Part shown: positions 8,279-16,314 of the stretch, piece by piece
Layout: every line of letters starts with the position of its first letter
Numbering within the stretch: the stretch's first letter is position 1
NCBI GenBank assembly: GCA_020441605.1
Contig: JAGRLX010000294.1
Location: 1-23,080 of the forward strand
Reading direction: 5' to 3'
Length of the DNA stretch: 23,080 nucleotides
Source: Alphaproteobacteria bacterium
Lineage (GTDB): Bacteria > Pseudomonadota > Alphaproteobacteria > Rhizobiales > Aestuariivirgaceae
Translations under genes and position numbers: made by a program
The notes under the pieces: generated by a model
What the model was told of the DNA's origin: nothing
Seen by the model: only the letters and a program-made list of their open reading frames with translations
Databases searched by the model: none

Positions 8279-8590
8279 GAGGTCGCTACTTTCCAACTCC
8301 TGCACCGTCTGGGCCAGTTTGTTGACGCGCGCGATTTCATCCTGCGGAACGTGAACCTGGTTTGCGGCGGAGTAAGCTTCATAATAGGCGTATTCGAGTG
8401 GTACCATCGTAGCATGGAGACGGTTGGATTTCGCCATGTTGCGAAGCTCCAGAATCATGTCGGCAATATACTGTGCTGTCTCGCGCTGCTTCGGACTGAG
8501 AACCGCAACACCCTCATTACGAGCATTGTTGCCATTTATGCCCTTATAGATGGCAGTTCCGTCGATGGGTTGTGCTTTGGTCATTGCCAT
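8267..8590 (-). CDS. Conserved-looking hypothetical protein, 107 aa
   Basis: I do not recognise this family. The protein is soluble and mostly helical. It opens with MAMTKAQPIDGTAIYKGI and has a region rich in Gln, Glu and Arg (LSPKQRETAQYIADMILELR, about 31-50). A Tyr-rich segment (LEYAYYEAYSAA, about 64-76) follows, and the tail is acidic and Ser-rich. There is no signal peptide, membrane segment or metal motif. Start 8590 has AAGGA about 9 nt upstream on the minus strand; a second ATG two codons later is also possible. It is monocistronic, divergent from topA across a 167-nt AT-rich spacer and overlapping the 3' end of hutD by 12 nt. Coding potential is supported by the ribosome-binding site and a protein-like composition, not by homology. 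Confidence 0.72.
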   Translation of the reverse strand: MAMTKAQPIDGTAIYKGINGNNARNEGVAVLSPKQRETAQYIADMILELRNMAKSNRLHATMVPLEYAYYEAYSAANQVHVPQDEIARVNKLAQTVQELESSDLSDR

Positions 8591-8611
8591 GGCGCAGCTT
8601 CCTTGAGTGTA

Positions 8612-8631
8612 AGATTGATAAACTACAATCT
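8612..8631. repeat. Small inverted repeat AGATTG-N8-CAATCT
   Basis: Exact 6-base arms separated by 8 bases lie 21 nt upstream of the start of the 107-aa gene, inside an AT-rich patch of an otherwise GC-rich window. The position and the shared GATTG core with the downstream phased repeats suggest a regulator-binding site for the divergent pair. This is inference. Confidence 0.4.
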
Positions 8632-8660
8632 ATACGATTTTGTTCATTAGAAAAGCACCC

Positions 8661-8690
8661 TTTGATTGCATTCGACTGCATCTGATTGAA
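8661..8690. promoter_or_regulatory. Three 10-bp-phased imperfect repeats upstream of topA
   Basis: Three consecutive 10-mers read TTTGATTGCA, TTCGACTGCA and TCTGATTGAA, sharing GA(T/C)TG at 8664, 8674 and 8684. One helical turn separates each copy, so all would face the same side of the DNA. They lie just upstream of the candidate topA promoter (8701-8727), where an activator or architectural protein could bind. No known consensus is recognised. Confidence 0.45.
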
Positions 8691-8700
8691 ATTCACCCGG

Positions 8701-8727
8701 CTTGCGATGGCGGAAGGATGCCTATAT
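8701..8727 (+). promoter_or_regulatory. Candidate topA promoter
   Basis: CTATAT at 8722-8727 matches the rhizobial sigma-70 -10 element (CTATAT). CTTGCG at 8701-8706 partly matches the CTTGAC -35 element, but the spacer is 15 nt rather than 17. The leader to the topA ATG would be about 25 nt. The -10 match is good and the -35 is weak, so this is a tentative call. Confidence 0.35.
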
Positions 8728-8757
8728 GAGGCGGGCGCACTTCAATCGGGACAGTGA

Positions 8758-11409
8758 ATGACAGTCGTCGTCGTCGAATCTCCGGCCAAGGCCAAGACCA
8801 TCAATAAGTATCTCGGTAAGGATTTCACCGTACTTGCATCCTATGGCCATGTCCGTGATCTTCCAGCCAAGGATGGATCCGTACGTCCCGACGAAGATTT
8901 CGACATGTCCTGGGAGGTGGATGGCAAGTCGGCCAAGCGCCTTTCCGATATCGCCGCGGCCCTCAAGTCCGATGACCGGCTCATTCTCGCCACCGACCCG
9001 GATCGCGAAGGCGAAGCCATTTCCTGGCATGTGTTGGAGGTCTTGAAGAAGAAGGGTGCGCTCAAGGGCAAGGACGTCAAGCGGGTGGTGTTCAATGCCA
9101 TCACCCGGCAGTCGGTTCTGGAAGCCATGCAACATCCCCGCGACGTCGATGCCGATCTGGTGGACGCCTATCTGGCGCGCCGGGCGCTCGATTACCTCGT
9201 GGGCTTCTCGTTGTCGCCGGTGCTGTGGCGCAAGCTTCCCGGGTCACGGTCGGCGGGGCGGGTACAGTCGGTAGCCCTAAGGCTCATTTGTGATCGGGAA
9301 CTCGAAATCGAAGCTTTCAGGGCCCAGGAATACTGGACCATCGACGGACTCTTCGTGACCCCCCAGGGTGCCGAATTCCAGGCCTCGCTCCAGGCGATCG
9401 ACGGCAGGAAGCTTGGGAAGCTCGACATTTCCGACGAAGCATCGGCCAGGTCGATCGAGCACGCAACCAAAGGCGCCAGATTCAGCGTCGATGCGATCGA
9501 ATCAAAGCCGGCGAAGCGGCATCCCTACCCCCCTTTCCGCACCTCCACGCTCCAGCAAGAGGCGTCGCGAAAGCTTGGCTTTTCCTCATCTAGGACCATG
9601 CAGATTGCCCAGCGCCTCTATGAGGGCGTCGATATCGGCGGCGAGACGGTCGGCCTCATTACCTACATGCGAACCGATGGGGTGGACATGGCGCCCGAAG
9701 CGATTGCCGCCGCCCGCAATGCCATCCTGAAGAATTTCGGCGAACCCTATCTACCCGCCGCGCCGCGTCATTATACCACCAAGGCGAAAAACGCACAGGA
9801 AGCTCACGAGGCCATCCGGCCGACCGAGTTGTCGCGCCATCCGAATGGCCTGCGCAAGGCGCTGGATGCCGATCAGTTCGCTCTTTACGAATTGATCTGG
9901 AAGCGGACAATTGCCAGCCAGATGGAGAGCGCTGCCCTCGAGCGCACGACCGCCGACATCGGCGCCGATGGCATGGACGGCAAGCACTACAGCTTCCGGG
10001 CAACCGGCTCCGTCGTGAAATTCGACGGCTTCCTGAGGGTCTACCACGAGGATCTCGACGACGGCGAAGATGAAGATGCGAAGCGCCTGCCGCCAATGGC
10101 ACGAGGCGACTCGATCGGCGCGCGGACTGCCAGCGCCAACCAGCACTTCACGGAACCGCCGCCGCGTTATTCCGAAGCGTCTCTGATCAAGAAGCTTGAA
10201 GAACTCGGGATCGGCAGGCCTTCCACCTATGTCTCCATTCTCGAAACATTGAGAACTCGGGGCTATGTGCGGCTGGAAAAGAAACGGCTGATCCCCGAGG
10301 ACAAGGGGCGTGTCGTCACCGCCTTCCTCGAAAGTTTTTTCCGCCGCTACGTGGAATATGACTTCACCGCCAATCTGGAGGAACAACTCGACAGGGTCTC
10401 GGCCGGCGAGATTGACTGGAAGGCGCTGCTTCGGGATTTCTGGAAGGAATTCACTGCCGCGCTCGAGGACATCAAGGAGTTGAGGGTCAGTAATGTGCTC
10501 GACGCCCTCAACGACATCCTCGCCCCCCATATCTTCCCCGCGCGGCCGGATGGCGGCGACGCCCGCGCCTGCCCAACCTGCGGAACGGGCCAATTGTCGC
10601 TCAAACTTGGCAAGTTCGGTTCATTCATCGGCTGCTCGAATTACCCCGACTGCAAGTACACTCGCCCGATGTCGCCGCCGGCCGAAGGCCAAGAAGCGGT
10701 TCCTGCCGATGGGGTTGAGATCGGCGTCGATCCGGAGACCGGCGAAAAGGTCACGCGGCGCGTTGGCCGCTTTGGGCCTTATATTCAGCTCGGTGAGGCG
10801 GTGGAAGGCGAGAAACCGCGACGCGCCTCCATTCCGAAGGGGTACCAGGCCGAGAGTATCGACCTTGATACGGCACTCAAGCTCCTGTCACTGCCCCGCG
10901 AGGTCGGCATTCATCCCGAAACTGGCAAGCCCATCGTTGCCAATTTCGGCCGGTTTGGACCTTTTATCCTGCATGATGGCACCTATGCCAACCTCGATTC
11001 GGCCGAGGACGTCTTCTCGGTCGGCATCAACCGGGCCGTCGACGTCCTTGCTGAGAAGAAGGCAAAGGGATTCTCGCGGCCAAAACCTGGCGCCCTCAAG
11101 GATCTTGGTCCCCATCCAGAGGGAGGCGGCAACATCCAGATCATGTCCGGGCGCTACGGGCCCTATGTGAAGTTCGGCAAGATCAATGCGACCCTGCCGA
11201 GAAATGCCGATCCGCAGGCCTACAGCCTCGAGGAGGCCATGGCTCTGATTGCGGCCAAGGCGAGCAAGTCCGGCACGGCTACCGGCAAGAAGGCCAAGGT
11301 CCCTGCCAAGAAGGCCCCGGCCAAGAAGGCCGCCGCGAAAAAGCCTGGTGCACGGAAAGGCATAAAAGGCAAGAAAGCCAAGCCGGCCCAGGCCGACGCC
11401 GCCGAATAG
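8758..11409 (+). CDS. topA: DNA topoisomerase I (type IA)
   Basis: Relaxes negative supercoils by cutting and passing one strand. The protein is 883 aa. The N-terminal Toprim domain contains ESPAKAKTI with Glu7, and DPDREGE with Asp80, Asp82 and Glu84. The active-site tyrosine is Tyr303 in GLITYMRTDG. A zinc ribbon starts at Cys605 (CPTC...CSNYPDC). It is followed by topoisomerase C-terminal repeats with VGRFGPYIQLGE, FGRFGPFILHDG and SGRYGPYVKFGK. The last 50 or so residues are a Lys/Ala tail with repeated AKK, probably a disordered DNA-binding end. Start ATG 8758 gives the family N-terminus MTVVVVESPAK; only a weak GGGA lies upstream. It ends one base from the convergent NUDIX gene stop. 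Usually dprA is directly upstream in related genomes; here 4.9 kb separates them. Confidence 0.98.
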   Translation: MTVVVVESPAKAKTINKYLGKDFTVLASYGHVRDLPAKDGSVRPDEDFDMSWEVDGKSAKRLSDIAAALKSDDRLILATDPDREGEAISWHVLEVLKKKGALKGKDVKRVVFNAITRQSVLEAMQHPRDVDADLVDAYLARRALDYLVGFSLSPVLWRKLPGSRSAGRVQSVALRLICDRELEIEAFRAQEYWTIDGLFVTPQGAEFQASLQAIDGRKLGKLDISDEASARSIEHATKGARFSVDAIESKPAKRHPYPPFRTSTLQQEASRKLGFSSSRTMQIAQRLYEGVDIGGETVGLITYMRTDGVDMAPEAIAAARNAILKNFGEPYLPAAPRHYTTKAKNAQEAHEAIRPTELSRHPNGLRKALDADQFALYELIWKRTIASQMESAALERTTADIGADGMDGKHYSFRATGSVVKFDGFLRVYHEDLDDGEDEDAKRLPPMARGDSIGARTASANQHFTEPPPRYSEASLIKKLEELGIGRPSTYVSILETLRTRGYVRLEKKRLIPEDKGRVVTAFLESFFRRYVEYDFTANLEEQLDRVSAGEIDWKALLRDFWKEFTAALEDIKELRVSNVLDALNDILAPHIFPARPDGGDARACPTCGTGQLSLKLGKFGSFIGCSNYPDCKYTRPMSPPAEGQEAVPADGVEIGVDPETGEKVTRRVGRFGPYIQLGEAVEGEKPRRASIPKGYQAESIDLDTALKLLSLPREVGIHPETGKPIVANFGRFGPFILHDGTYANLDSAEDVFSVGINRAVDVLAEKKAKGFSRPKPGALKDLGPHPEGGGNIQIMSGRYGPYVKFGKINATLPRNADPQAYSLEEAMALIAAKASKSGTATGKKAKVPAKKAPAKKAAAKKPGARKGIKGKKAKPAQADAAE

Positions 11410-11410
11410 C

Positions 11411-11818
11411 CTATCGCAGATTGCGGATGATGGCTGCGAGTTCCGGTTCCGCGACGGCGGCCGCAGCTTCCTCCCTGGTGAACCAGCGCGCGGTCCTCTG
11501 GCCCTTTTCCGGCCACGTCTGGTGCTGAACCATGATCTCCAGGCCGAAGACCTGCACCGTGCAGGAACGGGAACTGCCATTGTCCAGTTGCTTGTCGTAG
11601 CTGTACTGGCCGAGCGCCTTGGGCGTAATCGAGCCACCAATTCCGGCCTCCTCGAAGGCTTCGCGCGCGGCCGACTCGCGCGGCGACAGTCTCGGAATAG
11701 GCCATCCTTTGGGAATCACCCAGCGTCCTGTGCCGCGCGACGAGATCAGAAGGACCTCAATCCCCTGGCCGCGGTTTCGCCATGGCAAGGCCGCGACTTG
11801 ACGATTCCTCTCCGCCAT
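11411..11818 (-). CDS. Small NUDIX hydrolase
   Basis: 135-aa NUDIX protein, a cytosolic hydrolase of nucleoside-diphosphate-linked or diphosphoinositol-type substrates. The Nudix box spans residues 38-60: G38, then REAFEEAG at 52-59. The first conserved Glu (position 44) is Leu, as in some short DIPP-like family members; the catalytic REUxEExG half is intact. PKGWP at 36-40 is also typical of that subgroup. Start 11818 has GGAGG 9 nt upstream on the minus strand, within the end of the PiT gene, and lies 5 nt after the PiT stop, so it belongs to the DUF47-PiT operon. The 80 upstream codons in frame are antisense-type sequence inside PiT and were rejected. A role in (di)phosphorylated metabolite turnover beside phosphate uptake is plausible but inferred. 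Confidence 0.9.
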   Translation of the reverse strand: MAERNRQVAALPWRNRGQGIEVLLISSRGTGRWVIPKGWPIPRLSPRESAAREAFEEAGIGGSITPKALGQYSYDKQLDNGSSRSCTVQVFGLEIMVQHQTWPEKGQRTARWFTREEAAAAVAEPELAAIIRNLR

Positions 11819-11823
11819 GGCGG

Positions 11824-12825
11824 TCAGCCTCCGAAGACCGCGGCGAGCCAGTAGAAGATGGCGGCGATCACGGCGGCGGCAGGCATGGTGATGATCCAGG
11901 CATAGACGATGCCGGTTGCGACATTCCAGCGAACGGCAGATACACGCCGGGCGGACCCTACGCCGACGATGGCGCTGGTGATGGTGTGAGTTGTCGATAC
12001 GGGAATGCCCAACGAGGTGGCGCCAAACAGGGTAATGGCTCCGGCTGTCTCCGCACAAGATCCCTGCATGGGTGTCAGACGGGTAATCTTCGACCCCATG
12101 GTGTGCACGATACGCCAGCCCCCCATCAGGGTGCCGAGGCCCATGACGCTGTAGCAGGACAATATCACCCAGGCGGGCACGGTGAACTCCTCATAGATGC
12201 CGTGTGAGTAAAGCAGAACCGCGATGATGCCGGCTGTCTTCTGGGCGTCGTTGCTGCCGTGGCCGAGCGAATAGAGTGCGGCGGACACAAGCTGGGACTT
12301 GCGGAAGAATCCATCGGCAAAGGCTGGATTGGCCCGCACGAACAACCAACTCACCAGCAACATCAGAAAGAGCGCCAACACGAATCCGGTGAACGGCGAC
12401 AGCACGATTGCATAGATCGTCTTGCTCAAGCCCGACCAGATGACCGCTGAGAAGCCGGCCTTGGCGACACCCGCACCGACGATCCCGCCAATCAGCGCGT
12501 GTGAACTTGACGACGGTATGCCACCCCACCAGGTGATCGCATTCCAGGCGATGGCGCCCATGAGCGCGCCGAAGATCAGCGAATCGTCGACGAGATTGGG
12601 ATCGACGATACCCTTGCCCACAGTGTTCGCCACATGTACGCCGAAAACGAAATAGGCCGCAAAATTGAAGAAGGCAGCCCACAAGACCGCGTATTGCGGT
12701 TTCAGCACGCGGGTGGAGACGATGGTGGCGATTGAATTTGCCGCATCATGAAGGCCGTTCATGAAATCGAAGGCGAGCGCGACAAGGATCAGCACCACCA
12801 GTGTGACAGGAACGCCGATGTCCAT
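11824..12825 (-). CDS. pit: Low-affinity inorganic phosphate transporter, PiT family
   Basis: 333-aa inner-membrane phosphate/proton (or metal-phosphate) symporter of the PHO4/PiT family. Family signatures are FDFMNGLHDAANSIAT near the N-terminus, the WWGGIPSSSSHALIGG loop in the first half, and the repeated counterparts LGHGSNDAQKTAGI and GIPVSTTHTITSAIVG in the second half. The internal duplication is expected for this fold. About ten hydrophobic segments are present. Start 12825 has GAGG about 9 nt upstream on the minus strand and lies 20 nt after the DUF47 stop. The DUF47-PiT order is the orfA-pit arrangement known from Sinorhizobium meliloti, where PhoB represses it under phosphate limitation. 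I see no clear Pho box here. Confidence 0.95.
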   Translation of the reverse strand: MDIGVPVTLVVLILVALAFDFMNGLHDAANSIATIVSTRVLKPQYAVLWAAFFNFAAYFVFGVHVANTVGKGIVDPNLVDDSLIFGALMGAIAWNAITWWGGIPSSSSHALIGGIVGAGVAKAGFSAVIWSGLSKTIYAIVLSPFTGFVLALFLMLLVSWLFVRANPAFADGFFRKSQLVSAALYSLGHGSNDAQKTAGIIAVLLYSHGIYEEFTVPAWVILSCYSVMGLGTLMGGWRIVHTMGSKITRLTPMQGSCAETAGAITLFGATSLGIPVSTTHTITSAIVGVGSARRVSAVRWNVATGIVYAWIITMPAAAVIAAIFYWLAAVFGG

Positions 12826-12845
12826 TGCCGTTGCCTCGCGCGCCG

Positions 12846-13490
12846 CTAAACGTGCTCGATGACGATGTCGCTCATCACGTGGGCGACGTCTTCAAACCGG
12901 TCACAGACCTTCTCGAGGTGCTCATAGAGTTCGGCACCGATAACGAAGGCCAGCGGATCGTTTCGGGCCGGCCCCTTGAACAGGGCGCGGAGGCCCTGGT
13001 CATTCAATTCGTCGCTTTCGCCCTCGAGCCGGGTCAACTGCACGGTGAGTCCATGGAGCTTAGCGGAATGAGCCCCGACATTGCGCATCAGTGGCAGTCC
13101 CTCGGCCACCAGATCCGCCATGGCGATGACCTTGTCGGCCATGGCGCGCATGTTGGGTTCGAAGCTTTCCACATCATAAAGGATGACGGTCTTGGCGGTC
13201 TTGTTCATCTGGTCGATTGCGTCGTCAAGTGCGCTCGAAAGGGCCTTGATATCGCTGCGGTCGAAAGGGGTGATGAAGCTGCGCCGGATCGCCTGCATGA
13301 CTTCGGCGGATAACGTGTCGGCCTCCTCCTCCTGGCGGGAGAGGATCCGGCAATTGGCGACGGTGTCCTTGCCGCCTTCAACGATGGCACGCAGGGACCG
13401 AGCGGCCTCCCTGGCTTTCGCCGCATGGGCCTCGAAGAGATCGAAGAATTTCTCCTCTTTCGGCATCAGCCTCTTGAACCAGTCGAGCAT
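12846..13490 (-). CDS. DUF47 (PhoU-like) Pit accessory protein
   Basis: 214-aa, all-helical PhoU-like protein of the DUF47/TIGR00153 family, commonly encoded immediately upstream of PiT phosphate transporters and thought to modulate them. Visible features are the N-terminal WFKRLMPKEEKFFDLFEAHA, the EEEADTLSAEVMQAIRRSFI segment and a following FDRSDIKALSSALDDAIDQM region. These are typical of the family and carry acidic residues placed to bind metal in PhoU-like folds. Start 13490 has GAGGGG upstream on the minus strand. The promoter must lie in the 104-nt spacer shared with rnr, but no convincing -35/-10 pair stands out there. Confidence 0.93.
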   Translation of the reverse strand: MLDWFKRLMPKEEKFFDLFEAHAAKAREAARSLRAIVEGGKDTVANCRILSRQEEEADTLSAEVMQAIRRSFITPFDRSDIKALSSALDDAIDQMNKTAKTVILYDVESFEPNMRAMADKVIAMADLVAEGLPLMRNVGAHSAKLHGLTVQLTRLEGESDELNDQGLRALFKGPARNDPLAFVIGAELYEHLEKVCDRFEDVAHVMSDIVIEHV

Positions 13491-13594
13491 GTGAGCCCCT
13501 CTAACGCATTCAAGCGGGGGTTACGCCTGTCCGCGGCGGCTGTAAAGCGCTCCACCTCGCGCAATCCGCTGGATTCTGCGCCGCCGTTCCGGCT

Positions 13595-15820
13595 ATGCCT
13601 CGATCCATGTCAAAACCCCGTCCGAAACCCGGAGTGCCGACCGAGGAACAGGTCCTCGAATTCATTCAGTCGTCACCTGGTGTGGTGGGAAAGCGCGAAA
13701 TAGCCCGGCATTTCGCCATCAGGGGCGCCGACAAGATTGCGCTCAAGGCACTACTCAAGAGGATGGCGGATGATGGCAAACTTGCCCGCCGTCAGCGCAA
13801 GCTCATCGACCGCAGCAGTCTACCCCCGGTCACCGTTCTTGAAATCGCGGGCATCGACAAGGACGGCGAAGCCTTCGCGGAACCCATCGAGTGGGATGAG
13901 AGGGCCAGCGGCAAGGCGCCCCGCGTGGTGATCACCGGTGGCGAGGCTCTTCGCAAGGGTGACCGGTTCCTGGCGAAGATCGCGGCCGCCGAGGGAGGAC
14001 GTTACAAATTCCGGGCACGGGTTATCCGCAGCCTCTCGGACCGGTCGCCGCGGGTGCTCGGCGTCTATCGCATCCTGAAAGGGCTTGGCGCCCGGATCAT
14101 TCCGGTCGACAAGAAGGCACGCAATGAGTTGCAGGTTTTTGCCGGCGACGAGAACGGTGCCCAGAACGGAGAGTTGGTCGAAGCCGAAATAAGGCCGGGG
14201 CGCGGCCGCGGCCTGCCGGTCGCGCGGGTTCGTGAACGGCTCGGCGACATGACCGATCAGCGCAATGTTTCGCTGATCGCCATCAACCAGCACGGCATCC
14301 CTCACGTATTCCCCGATCGGGTGATTTCCGAAAGCGAGAGACTGAAGCCATTTTCCCCCGGCCGCCGTACCGACCTGCGTGATGTCCCACTGGTCACTAT
14401 TGATCCTCCCGATGCCCGCGACCATGATGATGCGGTCTGGGCCGTGATCGACGAAGCAACCGGTGGCGCCGATGTGATTGTGGCAATCGCCGATGTCGCG
14501 GCCTATGTCAGACCCGGGACAGCGCTGGACCGCGAAGCCCGCATCCGCGGCAACTCGGTCTATTTCCCAGACCGGGTGGTGCCGATGCTGCCTGAGCGGA
14601 TTTCCAACGATCTCTGTTCGTTGCGCGAGAATCAAGATAGGCCGGCGCTTGCCTGCTTCATGTCCTTCGACAAGTCTGGCCGCAAGACAAGGCATCGCTT
14701 CGAACGGGTCATCATGCGGTCTGCTGCCAAGCTTTCCTACGAGGAGGCCCAAGCTGCCATCGATGGCAGGATCAATGACAAGACAGAACCACTGCTCGAG
14801 CCGGTCTTGAAGCCGCTGTGGCGGGCCTATGACATACTTGGCAAGGGCCGTATTGCCCGTGGGCCGCTCGAACTCGACTTGCCGGAACGCAAACTGGTGC
14901 TCGATGCCCATGGCCTGATCGAACGCGTGGTCACACCGTTGCGCCTCGATGCGCACCGGCTGATCGAAGAATTCATGATCCAGGCCAATGTGGCGGCGGC
15001 AGAAGAGCTTGAGAAGCGAAAGACCCCCCTCCTCTATCGGGTGCATGAGCCGCCCGGTGAAGAGAAGGTTCGGGCTCTGGCGGAGTTTCTTCGCACCCTG
15101 GATCTGAGCTTGCCACTCGGACAAGTCATAAGACCGCAATATTTCAACAAGTTGCTTAATGATGTTGAAGGAGAGGATTATCAACATCTTGTCAATGAGA
15201 TGGTTCTCAGGACCCAGGCGCAGGCGGTCTATTCGCCGGAGAACCGCGGGCACTTCGGCCTGGCGCTGCGGCGCTACGCCCATTTCACATCGCCCATTCG
15301 CCGTTACGCCGATCTGATCGTTCACCGGGCGCTGGTCAACGCCCTCGACTTCGGCAACGACGGCCTCTCGGGCGCCGACATCGCGCAGCTTGCCGATACG
15401 GCTGATATGATTACCGATGCGGAACGCCGCGCCATGTCGGCGGAACGGGAAACTGTTGACCGTCTGGTGGCAGCCCATCTCTCCAAACAGACTGGGGCGA
15501 TTTTCAGAGGTCGCATCGGTGGTGTGGTAAGCGCCGGACTTTTCGTGACCCTGGATGACACGGGGGCCGACGGCTTTGTCCCCGTCTCGACCCTTGGCGC
15601 GGGATATTTCGTTCATGACAAGACCCGCCATGCCCTGGTGGGCGAACGAAGCGGTGAGACCTACCAGATGGGAGACCGTGTGGAAGTTCGCCTGGTTGAG
15701 GCAACCCCGGTTTCTGGGGGCATGCGCTTCGAGATCGTCTCGGAACCCCGCCCGGGCAAGCCGCTCCCCCGGCGCAGCGTGCGCGTCAGCCGTCAGACCC
15801 CAAAGCGCGGTCGCCGCTGA
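13595..15820 (+). CDS. rnr: Ribonuclease R
   Basis: Processive 3'-to-5' exoribonuclease that degrades structured RNA. The protein is 741 aa. In order it has an N-terminal winged-helix region (about 18-70, EEQVLEFI onward), cold-shock-type RNA-binding domains (about 75-240), the RNB catalytic domain (about 255-590) and an S1 domain (about 632-720). The catalytic acidic cluster is DPPDARDHDDA at 270-280, with Asp270, Asp276, Asp278 and Asp279. GNSVYFPDRVVPMLPE and HFTSPIRRYADL are also diagnostic. ATG 13595 and ATG 13607 are both in frame near the family N-terminus. Neither has a clear Shine-Dalgarno sequence, so the first is given with low certainty. DUF983, NUDIX and rpmG genes follow on the same strand. 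Confidence 0.97.
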   Translation: MPRSMSKPRPKPGVPTEEQVLEFIQSSPGVVGKREIARHFAIRGADKIALKALLKRMADDGKLARRQRKLIDRSSLPPVTVLEIAGIDKDGEAFAEPIEWDERASGKAPRVVITGGEALRKGDRFLAKIAAAEGGRYKFRARVIRSLSDRSPRVLGVYRILKGLGARIIPVDKKARNELQVFAGDENGAQNGELVEAEIRPGRGRGLPVARVRERLGDMTDQRNVSLIAINQHGIPHVFPDRVISESERLKPFSPGRRTDLRDVPLVTIDPPDARDHDDAVWAVIDEATGGADVIVAIADVAAYVRPGTALDREARIRGNSVYFPDRVVPMLPERISNDLCSLRENQDRPALACFMSFDKSGRKTRHRFERVIMRSAAKLSYEEAQAAIDGRINDKTEPLLEPVLKPLWRAYDILGKGRIARGPLELDLPERKLVLDAHGLIERVVTPLRLDAHRLIEEFMIQANVAAAEELEKRKTPLLYRVHEPPGEEKVRALAEFLRTLDLSLPLGQVIRPQYFNKLLNDVEGEDYQHLVNEMVLRTQAQAVYSPENRGHFGLALRRYAHFTSPIRRYADLIVHRALVNALDFGNDGLSGADIAQLADTADMITDAERRAMSAERETVDRLVAAHLSKQTGAIFRGRIGGVVSAGLFVTLDDTGADGFVPVSTLGAGYFVHDKTRHALVGERSGETYQMGDRVEVRLVEATPVSGGMRFEIVSEPRPGKPLPRRSVRVSRQTPKRGRR

Positions 15821-15891
15821 GCTTGCGGCAGAGGGTCGCTGGCGCCGCTCGAGGTCTTCAATCTGTCACGCCGACGGGCCATCATGGCGTC

Positions 15892-16314
15892 ATGACTGTC
15901 ACCATTAATGACAACAGCATCGATTCCATCTCCTCTTCCAGATCGTGGAAACGGGCGATCGGCCGAGGTCTGCGACAACGCTGTCCGAACTGCGGCCGGG
16001 GCCAGATGTTCAGCGCCTTTCTCAAGGTTGCAGATCAATGCGGCCATTGCGGCGAGGAGCTTCATCACCATCGCGCCGATGATGCTCCGCCCTACTTCAC
16101 CATGTTCATCGTGGGCCATATCGTTGTGCCGCTGATTCTCCTGGTCGAAAAACTGTGGAGGCCCGCACTCGAGGTTCACTTCATTCTGTGGACGGTGGTG
16201 ACATTGGGACTGACCTTCGCGTTGATGCCGATGGTGAAAGGTGCCATCGTTGCGCTGCAATGGGCCCTGCGTATGCACGGCTTCGACTATGCGGCGCGGC
16301 GCGAGGTCGAATGA
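15892..16314 (+). CDS. DUF983 zinc-ribbon membrane protein
   Basis: 140-aa protein of the DUF983 family, common after rnr in alphaproteobacteria; function unknown. A four-cysteine zinc ribbon is formed by CPNC at 31-34 and CGHC at 50-53. His58-60 follow in a Glu/His-rich loop, then two hydrophobic segments (about 69-87 and 96-122) with a short C-terminal tail. ATG 15892 is chosen because the family domain starts shortly after it. A TTG at 15823 would add 23 residues and overlaps nothing. Neither has a clear ribosome-binding site. The stop overlaps the NUDIX start (ATGA at 16311-16314), so translation is probably coupled. Confidence 0.85.
   Translation: MTVTINDNSIDSISSSRSWKRAIGRGLRQRCPNCGRGQMFSAFLKVADQCGHCGEELHHHRADDAPPYFTMFIVGHIVVPLILLVEKLWRPALEVHFILWTVVTLGLTFALMPMVKGAIVALQWALRMHGFDYAARREVE

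Noticed and set aside
8347..8356. GAAC-N2-GAAC resembling an alphaproteobacterial LexA box
   Set aside because: The known box has a 7-nt spacer (GAAC-N7-GAAC) and this copy is inside a coding region.
11255..11400. Repetitive AAG/GCC-rich DNA at the topA 3' end, considered as a tandem repeat
   Set aside because: It encodes the Lys/Ala-rich tail common at the end of alphaproteobacterial TopA; the repeats are codon-level and irregular.
13527..13543. Pho-box-like double CTGT upstream of DUF47
   Set aside because: The two CTGT copies are 13 bp apart, whereas Pho boxes repeat at 11 bp, and the rest of the heptamers do not match.
13820..15631. 603-codon open frame on the minus strand inside rnr
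   Set aside because: It is exactly antisense to the well-supported RNase R gene, has no recognisable domain, and is typical of high-GC shadow frames.
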